Shown in pieces: positions 55,313 to 64,000 of a stretch of 64,000 nucleotides of DNA. Source of the stretch: Oreohelix idahoensis (Eukaryota > Mollusca > Gastropoda > Stylommatophora > Oreohelicidae); NCBI GenBank assembly GCA_024509875.1, contig JAMPIV010000304.1:697501-761500 (forward strand), given 5' to 3'. Below the pieces are notes generated by a model, which ran no database searches, was not told the DNA's origin, and saw only the letters and a program-made list of their open reading frames with translations. Each line of letters opens with the position of its first letter. The stretch's first letter is position 1. Position numbers and translations under genes: made by a program.

Positions 55313-56733
55313 GGTTGCCTGACTTCTACCGTGAGATGTAGAGGTTTAGAAGAGAGAGCGCCAGACTATCATATAAGCTGTCTTCCTCCTGGCCTGGTTC
55401 CATTCTAGTCCTCGGTCTTTCAAAGATTGTCTAATGTTGTGCTCTCAGCGGACTTTGGGTCGTCCTCGGAATCTGGATCCCTGGCTCTTTGTTTCCCATG
55501 CTTGTCGTGGTAGCCGATCTTCTCTCATTCTGCAGACATGGCCAAACCATCTTAGTTGGCACTGTTCTACTTGGGTCTGCAGGGGGTGGGATTTTAGGCC
55601 TTGACGTATCGTCTGGTTGCGGATCATGTCTCTTCTTGTTACTTCAACCACCTTCCTCAGATACCTCATTTCTGAGGTTTGGGTCTGGCTTTTGTGGGTT
55701 GTAGTCATTGCCCATGACTCGCATCCATATGTCAAGACTGGGACATAGGTGGAGCGGTATACAGCCATCTTCGTTTTCTTACCAACCTCTCTTTTGCTGA
55801 GGAATCCTTGATTTATGGTCTGAAAAAGTCTCCTAGCTGCTGCTTTTCGAATGGCCAACTCTTCTTTCGGTCTATAATAGCTCCGAGGTATTTAAAGAGG
55901 TCGACCTGCTCGAGGACCTGTTCTCCCAGCTTAATCTGATGTCTTCTTTCTTCTCGTGATATCACCATGGATTTTGCTTTAGAGCTGCTTATGACCATCC
56001 CTCTTTTCTCTAGCTCTTCCTTCCAGACTTGCAGGTTGGATTGGAGATGTGCCTCTGATTTAGCAATCAGGGCAACATCATCAGCAAATGCCAGCTCTGA
56101 AATATAGACCTGTCTCATCTTCCAGTACCCCACTGAATACTTTCTTGTTCTCTCCTTACATGCCTTGATGACATCGTCCATGAGGAGTATGAAAAGATAA
56201 GGTGACAGGATATCACCTTGTCTTACACCAGTGGTGGTCCTGAACTCTTCTGACTTATGGTTTGCCGTCCTCACATAATTTCTGTAAGACTTGTAGAAGC
56301 TCTGTATAGCATGAATCAAATTTGCTGGAATGTCCTTCCTTGCCAAACAGTCCAAAAGTTTGCTCCAGGGGACCCTATCAAACGCCTTTTCCATATCTAT
56401 GAAACAAAGATGGATCTCACTCTTATACTCAAGGGCCTTTTCACTCAGCTGTCTGAGTGTGAAGATTAGGTCTTGAGTACTTCGGTTAGCTCGGAATCCG
56501 CACTGGACCTCATCCAATTGTGGCTCAGCTAGGCGTCGTAGTCTTTGCTCTAGGATTCTAGAGTTAATTTTTACCAGGGACACCGAGAAGGGATATGCCT
56601 CTATGGTTTCCACATTGTTGTCACCCTTTTTGAAAATCGGTGTAATGATGGCAATCTCCCAATTCTTTGGTATGGTCTTGTTGCACCACGCTGCCTGTAG
56701 GACCCTTAAGGGTGTGACAAAACGTCTGAACAT
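55313..56733 (-). pseudogene. RTE-like LINE copy 2: RT to 3' end
   Basis: Two overlapping minus-strand frames. 55813-56733 encodes RT (PIFKKGDN, DEVQCGFRANRSTQDLIFTL, CFIDMEKAFDRVPWSKL, TGVRQGDILSPYLF, LAFADDVALIAKSE, and the thumb with LGEQVLEQVDLFKYLGAIID). 55445-55858 encodes the C-terminal block (REVGKKTKMAVYRSTYVPVL, TYGCESWAM, LRWFGHVCRMREDRLPRQA). A frameshift near 55860 joins them. The catalytic FADD is intact. 5'-truncated at 56733 in the RT; no endonuclease. It preserves the stretch that the Mutator-like piece replaces in copy 1. Confidence 0.85.
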
Positions 56734-57533
56734 GCTCTTTTGTGTGATCTCTCACACCTTTAGCCTTCCGCAGTATCTTTTTTCTTCATTTTTCTCACTC
56801 ATCGCTATTATTTGGCATAAATCATGCCTTTTCATTTGTATTTTCAATATTTTGCTCTATGATGGACATAGCATAGCGAAGTCTCTAACACGCCACTCCC
56901 CTATGGCAGTAATTGCTATGGGAGTAATGCTTATCTTATTGTTTACAACTCCTCAGACGTATTTACGCTTCGCCAGGTTTTTTGACCCGGCGGCCATAAT
57001 ATTTTATCACAATATCGGTCTGACCACCCTTTCAAACGGCGGGGCTTGGTTATCCAAGGAGGTTGAATAGAACCAGATTTGTTTGTCTGGCAAAACACAT
57101 GATAACTCGTGCATGTGGGCAGACAAATGGGATATAATCGCTTCCGGTCCTTGGTTAAAAAGTAATCATTGATTTATTACATTTTAGACAATATGAGTCT
57201 ACAAATGGGTTGGTGAAAGTGTGTGCAAGACATCAGATGTTCACATATGGTAATACGTGACCTATGCAGGCACGCACCTTACTTCACGTGGGACAATTTT
57301 GAAATATCACACCCTTTCTGCATGATTTGAAATGATTGGATCTTTCTGATTAGATTCATAACATCACTGGAGACATGGCCAAACCATAGGTGACAATTTC
57401 ACAGTTTTATTTCTCTGTGATTTGCACGCTCGCCAGGCGTGGTCCAGCAGTGGTCAAATATATTATTATAATATATATATAGCTCTGTTTAGAGTATTTG
57501 TTTAGTAACTTTGACTGAGACAAACATGTAGTA
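56734..57533. other. Non-coding stretch
   Basis: Holds an inverted piece of the family D end block at 56885-56925 (GTCTCTAACACGCCACTCCC). Otherwise nothing recognised. Confidence 0.4.
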
Positions 57534-58869
57534 CGAGGGGCGTTCAGAAAGTAATGCACCACATCGTTTTTCTCAGCTAATAATGAAGATAGAAGCATGA
57601 CATTTTGCACACTTCAAATATGGCATGTGCCAATTGTGTGCACTAAATTGCACCGCAACCGGCCAAATAATACGGCTGCCCTAAACAGTTGAAATGGAGC
57701 GTGTTAGCAACTTGCATTATAAACAGCGAATAGTGATAGAATTTCTCGTTGCAGAGAAGGAAACTGTTGTGAATATTCACAAGCGTCTATGTGATGTGTA
57801 TGGAAGTTTTGCAGTCGACAGGAGTACAGTCAGTCGCTGGGTTCAAAGAATCAAAGAATCAGGAAGTGAAGATATGGAGCTGCTTGATCATCCACGCTGT
57901 GGACGTCCTGCCACAGCCACCAACGCAGAAATGTTGAAATGCGCTGAGGGCATTATTCTTACTGATAGGCGAATCACTACTCAACAATTGGCCTTACAGC
58001 TGTCAGTCAGCATTGGTAGTGCAAATGCAGTTATAAAAACTCTTGGATTTTCTAAGGTTTGCGCAAGATGGGTTCCTCGAAGTCTCACAAATGACCACCG
58101 ATTGCAAAGGAAAGCAATTTCTTCTGAATTGTTGGAGCGTTTCAATGCTGGTGGAGAGAACTTTTTGGCTAAGATCGTTACAGGTGACAAAACCTGGGCA
58201 CATCATTTTGAACCTGAGACAAAAAGACAGTCAATGGAGTGGCATCATCCGCAATCACCAAGAAGAAAGAAATTCAAGACAATTCCTTCAGCTGGAAAGG
58301 TCATGATCACTGTCTTTTGGGACATTGAAGGTGTGATTCTTGTGGACATTATGCCAAGAGGAGAGACAATCAATTCGCAAGCTTACATTAAGACATTGAA
58401 AAAACTCAATCAACGTTTTCGCAGAGTTCGGCCGCACAAGAATCCAGCAGACCTGCTTCTCCTTCACGACCATGCGCACCCTCACACAAGTCTGGCAACA
58501 CGGGAAGCAATCGCGAAATTGGGTTGGACTGTACTACCCCATCCACCCTATAGTTCCGATTTTGCACCCTCTGATTTTCATCTATTTGGTCCACTTAAAG
58601 ATGCACTCCGTGGGACAAGGTTTGAAGATGATGGAGTGATTCATGCAGCGAAGAAATGGCTACATGATCAAGACAAAATCTGGTACGGGCTAGGAATACA
58701 TGCACTTGTTTCGCGCTGGCATAAAGCCGTACAAGTTGATGGGGATTATGTTGAATAATACTTATGTTTACATGACATATCCATGTATATTGTGCATAAA
58801 TTTCATGCTTTTTGAATAAACAGCTCCTGGGAAAAACGATGTGGTGCATTACTTTCTGAACGCCCCTCG
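57534..58869 (+). mobile_element. Complete mariner transposon (1336 bp)
   Basis: The 39-bp terminal inverted repeats are perfect: 57534-57572 (starting CGAGGGGCGTTCAGAAAGTA) and 58831-58869. They are flanked by the TA target duplication at 57532-57533 and 58870-58871, the Tc1/mariner target. Single uninterrupted transposase gene inside. Length and layout are those of an autonomous mariner. Confidence 0.97.
57694..58758 (+). CDS. Mariner transposase, intact, DD34D
   Basis: 354 codons from the ATG at 57694 to TAA; mariner transposases are usually about 345-355 residues. Residues 10-110 hold the paired helix-turn-helix DNA-binding domain, residues 126-131 the interdomain WVPRSL (usual WVPHEL). 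The catalytic triad is D165 (VTGDKTW), D259 (LLHDHAHPH) and D294 (FAPSDFHLF), with exactly 34 residues between the last two. The usual HDNARPH is HDHAHPH here, an uncommon change beside the second Asp. The enzyme binds the terminal repeats and cuts and pastes the element into TA sites in the nucleus. An intact frame, perfect repeats and a clean TA duplication mean recent insertion and possibly present activity. Confidence 0.95.
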   Translation: MERVSNLHYKQRIVIEFLVAEKETVVNIHKRLCDVYGSFAVDRSTVSRWVQRIKESGSEDMELLDHPRCGRPATATNAEMLKCAEGIILTDRRITTQQLALQLSVSIGSANAVIKTLGFSKVCARWVPRSLTNDHRLQRKAISSELLERFNAGGENFLAKIVTGDKTWAHHFEPETKRQSMEWHHPQSPRRKKFKTIPSAGKVMITVFWDIEGVILVDIMPRGETINSQAYIKTLKKLNQRFRRVRPHKNPADLLLLHDHAHPHTSLATREAIAKLGWTVLPHPPYSSDFAPSDFHLFGPLKDALRGTRFEDDGVIHAAKKWLHDQDKIWYGLGIHALVSRWHKAVQVDGDYVE

Positions 58870-58871
58870 TA

Positions 58872-59344
58872 CATTTAAAAGATTAAATCGAAGTTAAATT
58901 TGTAACATTACAAATAACAAAATTTAATAATCACTTTAGTTTTAACAGTTTGAAAATAATGTGAATAGTTATGGCTAAAGAAAAGCTATCATCCTCGTAT
59001 TTGGGGATTGCAAAAAGGGTTGAGAAGTTCAAGTGGCAGCATATGTTTGAACTTAGCTGCCAATGACGGTTCTGTCTTTTCACACTGATCACTCGTCTCT
59101 GGTCAAGGTTGTCGGGTGTAGCTCGTCTCCCAGAAACTTCAAGGAAAGTGTACACAGCGCGTCCTTTGTCTTAAAGCGTTGGCCACTGATCCCGTCTTGT
59201 TCCAGAAATAGTATGTTCTGCTGGTACCACCAATAACTGTGGTAGAAGAATAGAAAAGAACGCTCTTCTGCGTATGGCGTTCTTCGACACATAGTAATGG
59301 TTCCCCCTCTTCTACTGTCGTGGTTGAGTAATGTGTAGAGTATT
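58872..59344. other. Non-coding spacer
   Basis: No gene recognised; small minus-strand ORFs (58931-59292) have no signature. Ends at the inferred LTR start of element B. Confidence 0.4.
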
Positions 59345-62300
59345 TGTCGAGTTGGACAATAGTAGTGAAATCGACAAGGGATAGTGGACTGACAGAGTTA
59401 TAGATTACACTTTAGATAAGGTGTAAATAGGAGATGGACTTGAGACAACCTGGAAGAAGATTTATCAAAATGATCTCTCTCTCCAAGCCTCAACTCACTT
59501 TTACTGTCTAAGCACCTCCTGCTCTCACTCTTTTCTCTTATCAAACATAGAGATTATAGTAAAGAGCTAAAAACAAGTTAATTATGGATGGAAGGGTCGT
59601 GAACAGCGCATTAATAAAAGTGTAAACTTTATTAAATGAAGAAGCATGTATGAAAATAATGCATTTCATCACCAACAACATAAAATTACATCAATAATCA
59701 AAATAATCATCAATAGTCATCAATAATCATCAATAACCACAATAATGCAAATACACACCCACAAACACACACACCACCAACACTCATAAAACCTGTAGAA
59801 CACGGAGAGATAAATAAATCGAGTGTCAGTCCGTCCGCTTTCGGGGACCAGATGAACTAGCTCCAGTAAGTGGTTTTTTCGTACATATCCTCCATGGGTG
59901 ATGGAATTAACCTGAATAAAATCACTGTATAGGCGCTATCGTTGGTGACTCCTCCCTACTTGCGCGAGGTGGGCTGGAAGACTCTATTTACCTCCGTTTT
60001 ACCAAATGAATAAACTGCGTGTCAGCCTGTCCGCTTTCGTGGGACCAGAAGCTAGCTCCAGAAAAGTGTCTTACAGATAAATATCCTTCAAGATGAATGA
60101 AGTGAAATACCAAACTTTTCTTGTTGGTGCTATGCTTTGGTGACCTTAAATGCGTGAGGGAAAACTGGAAGACGCTGTTTATCTCCTGCTGACCAATTAA
60201 ACGAACTGAGCGACAGCCTGTCCGCTTTCGTGGGACCAAATGTGCTAGCTCCAGAAAGTGTCTTACGTGCATATATCCTTCAAGATGATTTGAATAGACT
60301 GCATAACTTTCCTTGTAGGTGCTATACGTTGGTGACCGCTACTTGCGTGAGGGTGGCTGGAACTCTGTCCCTAGATGGCTGCTCATACGTGCGAAGTTCT
60401 ACATAAACCCAGAAATACACCAGACGAAGTTACTTGAGGACAAGGAGTCCCAGGCGCTCTTATCCGGCGCTATTGCTTGCTTGGCTGTAAATCCTGTTTA
60501 AACTGGTTTGGCTGTGGTTTGCTGAGTGCCCCGTTTAGGCACACAAAGTCGGGTGATATCAGATTCTGCTATAGACATGCTGGGCGGTTTTGATATTCTG
60601 AAAGCCGCAATGCTCTGACTGGTAATCCAATAGGCGAGTAGGGAACTACTACTGCAATAGATGATTTCAGATTTAGCGTTGGCTCGTTGCACTGCGTGAG
60701 CTTAACTTGGCGTTGACAAAAGGGGTTTTGATTCAGGAACGGGGGTTGACGACTCGTGACGCTAGCGGTATTCCGAAACCCTCTAGATCGAAGAGAACAT
60801 GACGTTCTTCGCCTGACTGGAGTCTGCTCTAGCGATTCGGTCTCCCTGAAACTGAGACCCAAAAAGACACCCTTTACCTCAAGCAACAACAAAATCAATC
60901 TAATGTTTTATAACCTAGTCATGCTCCGCTCCTTCCATTCTATCAATTATAGCATGTGCCCGCATAGGCTTAATATCTTTCGTACACCCAGGTACCTGTC
61001 AGTAATCGTTCTGACAGCAACAACCTACTCCTCTTCTTCCAACTAAACATACAGGAAACCTAACCTTGTAGTTACAGTTAAATGAATATGCTTATTCATC
61101 TTACAACATTAAATGAATTTACATAAACAGATTACAGCATGTGACATTACACAAATAAATCATATGTCCCCTTGGGGAAATATATTAACATTCCACAAAT
61201 GAGTACATAGAAAATGCAATGTTCTTGCTATAATAATACAGTTGTGGCTGAATCATAAGATATAATTATATCTATGCCTGGTGACTGCTTTCTGTGAAAG
61301 TTATAGACTAGTGCCTAGCCACACAAGTAAGCATACAATGATTCTCCCTTGCCACTAGAAGTATCTATCCAAAAGGAATAAGTGACTTTCTCCTATAATT
61401 CAGTGTTAAATGAATGATCCACACCTCTGACCTTATCTTTCAGAAATGACAGTTAGTTTTGCTGACTCTTAACCCAATGGTAAGCATTGTATGAACTGAT
61501 TCTACGCCTAGTATCTGTTATTGTAAGTTTATCATTTCCCATTATAAACCGTAACAGTTTAAGCACCGCTTAACTAAGGCTGTAGACAGCGCTACATTAT
61601 CACTGAACTAAATTACTAGGAGAAGTCCTCAGAAATGAATTCAAGTCACTTTCCTATCAGATATATAAAAAAACTAACATGAATATATCATATTATAATT
61701 ATAAGATATGTCAACTCACCCCGAAAATGACTAGAACATAGGCAAACACATTCTAGTACTGCCGTGCTAACTCTGCCTAAGTCTCATATGGTCATCTACG
61801 GGCCAGGAATATTCACGAGTATGTTGGCTTATTAAACCCATCTACTCTTATAGATTACAAAGGACGCTCCCCCCGGACACCTGGCCTGCATATTTCTACA
61901 GATGTTCGGCGAAAGACGTAATCGAGAATAAGACAAAAGGTTTCAGAAGCAACAACTTTGAGAAAATTTCCGCGATAGACATAATATTATGATCACTAAT
62001 GCGTTCTGAAGGCCAAACACAGAGACCACCTGCAGAAGTTACCTCCCACAGACAAGCGGTTTCTTTCACAGAAACCGTCTCTCGCTCGTGATCAAAAGCT
62101 TAGAGCGACCAGAGAAATTCCCCCTGTTCGGACGGAACACAGGTGCGTTTAGATAAAATTACGTTACCGCTACGCTGACTGTTGAAGAATTTTTAATTCT
62201 GAAGGCCAGCCAAACGTAAACAAACCGCGGGTGGGGTTTGAAAAGGTGAAAAAATGATAAAAAAGAATACAAATGTCTAGGAAAACAGAACATTAAAAGA

Positions 62301-62359
62301 GTTAATAACATATGGAACGAAATGGTAAAATAAATTAATAGCTAATAGTCACTGTGACA
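59345..62359 (-). repeat. 3' LTR of LTR element B (about 3.0 kb)
   Basis: Its right end is well defined: minus-strand polypurine TTTAAAGGGGGGGCACC (62360-62376) abuts TGTCACAGTG, as in element A. The left end at 59345 (TGTCGAGTTGG) is inferred from the TG start and from an AATAAA (minus, about 59628) lying about 280 bases in, close to the 320 bases of element A. It carries a tandem array at 59825-60371. The other LTR lies outside the window. Confidence 0.6.
59825..60371. repeat. Tandem array of three units, about 195 bp each, inside LTR B
   Basis: Units start at 59825, 60021 and 60212, each with a GTCAGYCTGTCCGCTTTCG-type start, then GGACCA, CTAGCTCCAG, ATATCCTTCAAGATG and TTGGTGAC...TGCGTGAGG. 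Units differ by substitutions, so the array is not recent. Nothing like it is seen in LTR A. Confidence 0.85.
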
Positions 62360-62439
62360 GGTGCCCCCCCTTTAAAGTTCGAGGAACACGGACTGAATGA
62401 CAGTAATTTATCTTTTCCATAGACGTTCATTACAGGTCG

Positions 62440-63585
62440 TTAGAACATCCTATAATCATAACCAAAATCGTATCCAATTTCTGTCAGTACTGTATGACTA
62501 GCTCCGAGTTCATTTCTTTTCTTCCCTCTGTCTAATAGACGTTCAGCGAATGGGATTTTGCGAGGCCAGTCGGCACTGACGCCATTCGTTTCCGTGTGAA
62601 CCTGACCTTGCTTCCACAATTCGCTGTGCCTGTTTATGGTCCGGAAAATTATCCGCACCTGTTGTGGGTTTCGGCCCCGCCTGAACTCACTGGCCACTGC
62701 GTAGGTAATCCGCCTGTTATGTGCAGTGTAATCATTGCTGGGCTCGGGCTGTTTACGTTTCGTTATGGGTTTACCTGTCACGGGCGTGGACTTGAATAAC
62801 CCTCTATAGCTGCAGTCTATCGGGATTTTCCGCGCGCGTGTAACCCTAGTTGGCAAATAAAGCCGTTCGTTGGCCGAAGAAATGCTAGCATTTTTCTTCT
62901 GCCTCTCGACACCTACTCCCCTGTTTCGGTGGGAGCATTGATCAATCTTCAGACCTGTGCCGTCTAAAGGTGGGTCTGGAGCTTTCCTTGCCTTGCCACT
63001 CACAACTCTGGCTTGGTCAACGGAAATGATCAAGTTGCTCTGTAATGGCCTGGCGGAGGCGACTACTTTGCTGTCCATCAGTGGGGTTGAGACCACTGGA
63101 ATAATGCGATTTGAATGAGAGAACTCAGCTGCCTGAAGCAGAGAGTAATCGATCGCATTCTGGGGTTCTACTAAATCATAATAGATCTCCGTAGCTTCTA
63201 TCTTTGGAGAAAGATAGGTATTATCTGTGAGTTGCAGAGTTTGTTGAGTCGCTTTATCGATACTAGCATGACGTGAGTCAAGGCTCTCAACAATTACTCC
63301 GTGTGAAGTAGTAAGGCAGCTTTTCTCACTGTCTTCTGCCCTGAGAAGTGTGAGAGACTCAGATGGAGTACCAGGGATCCCTTCGCCTGGAACCCTGTGT
63401 CCACCATAAACGCCAACTTTACCCTCCCCTGAGGAAGTTAATGGCGTCGGTTGGCAAATGTCCTGCGATGCGAGATCCACTTCCTGGATTACAGGCTCCG
63501 CAGTCTGCATGCAAAGGACTGGACGGTTTGAGATCCCGTTAGATCGCGAAGTGCCCGAGAAAAAACTCTCGGTGTGTTTTTCCAA
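62440..63585 (-). pseudogene. Unrecognised protein of LTR element B
   Basis: An open minus-strand frame of 381 codons, without an ATG at its upstream end, aligned by eye with the two broken segments of element A (39056-40371). Shared blocks: RSNGI.NR, GEGKV, YLSPKIEATE or YLFPKIEATG, SKVVA.ARPL.SN, APDPPLDGTGLK or VPDPPLEGTGLK, KQGQVHT, ADWP or VDWP, and AERL or AERF. The interior stays open although the two proteins differ at about half of their positions, which hints at past selection on the protein. Family unknown. Confidence 0.6.
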
Positions 63586-64000
63586 AGTTCATTGGAACGG
63601 TTTGGAAAGTTTACCCCTTTTAGCAGGCGACTTATTCTTGCACCTTTTAAGCTCAGGGTGATAAGAGGAGCGGCACCTCCTTTCTCCGATCGTTGAGTTG
63701 GAGGGATACGCCTCTGCATATGGTTTTTCGCTGTCCGGCCGGGAATCTTGCGAAATATAACGTGATAGGGTGTGGCTCCCTTTTCTCGACGTCACGTGTC
63801 GGTTAGGTGCTGCTCGATCTGGAGCGTGAGAGGCTCGGGGTTCGCCGCTTGCCAGACGGGAACAATCCGTATTACAATGCTTGTTAGCACCTCTCTCACC
63901 TTTGTGCAGTTTCCATGCCTGGGAACGTTGCGTAATTTTTCCCGTGGCTTTAGGTCTGCTATCCCGACATAAATTCTTTCCTAGTTCGGGCTTCGGATCC
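63586..64000 (-). pseudogene. Gag-like region of LTR element B (cut by right edge)
   Basis: In minus-strand frames broken by shifts: DSEKPYAEAYPSN (about 63690-63740, compare DSEKQQAEAHLPD in element A) and, at the edge, DPKPELGKNLCRDSRP...KITQRSQAWKLH, matching the block at the end of element A's gag-like ORF. The coiled-coil N-terminus would lie beyond base 64000. Confidence 0.6.

Overview
The window is animal genomic DNA that is almost entirely transposon-derived. Evidence for an animal nuclear genome: Ty3-type LTR elements with GPY/F-module integrase, CR1/L2-, RTE- and RNase-H-bearing LINEs, Tc1/mariner, hAT and Mutator-like pieces, tRNA-derived SINEs, polymerase III boxes, minisatellites and one exon with a spliced-gene look. 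The mix suggests an invertebrate with a large, repeat-rich genome, most likely an arthropod, but no marker fixes the phylum. I see no bacterial operon, CRISPR array or rRNA gene.

1-16.9 kb: a cluster of one Ty3-type family. Element 1 (minus strand) runs off the left edge: LTR 3742-4893, long leader, then a gag-like ORF that is mostly coiled coil. Element 2 (plus) starts head-to-head with it at about 4.9 kb, has gag, protease, integrase, then reverse transcriptase and RNase H (integrase before RT, as in Gmr1-type elements), and ends in a G-run polypurine tract and a 3' LTR at 10977. That LTR is split by a near-complete CR1/L2-group LINE (11830-16625) with intact ORF2, and is followed by the start of a third element's leader.

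16.9-36 kb: a layered graveyard. Order: an RNase-H LINE carrying a 301-bp retroposed insert; SINEs; an RTE-like LINE interrupted by a Mutator-derived 1.1-kb piece; an RNase-H ORF fragment; a 46-bp minisatellite; the one convincing host exon (27984-28531, minus, PPxY-rich); a 27-bp minisatellite; an RTE-like LINE; a 33-bp minisatellite; and a hAT C-terminal remnant.

36.26-44.29 kb: a complete LTR element with a 5-bp target duplication, two nearly identical 2.8-kb LTRs and only 2.4 kb between them. The interior lacks pol and encodes, on the minus strand, a coiled-coil protein plus an unrecognised conserved protein. A diverged relative fills 59.3 kb to the right edge.

44.9-54.65 kb: two roughly 2.3-kb copies of another LTR-like unit in inverted orientation enclose a deleted mariner, two LINE fragments (one with telomere-like hexamers inside), SINEs and a 123-bp poly-G tract. 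55.3-56.7 kb is a second RTE-like LINE copy. 57534-58869 is a complete mariner with 39-bp perfect terminal repeats and an intact DD34D transposase.

Apart from the mariner, the LINE ORF2 and the host exon, the coding regions carry stops, frameshifts or deletions. Boundaries given as approximate were read by eye by comparing copies within the window.
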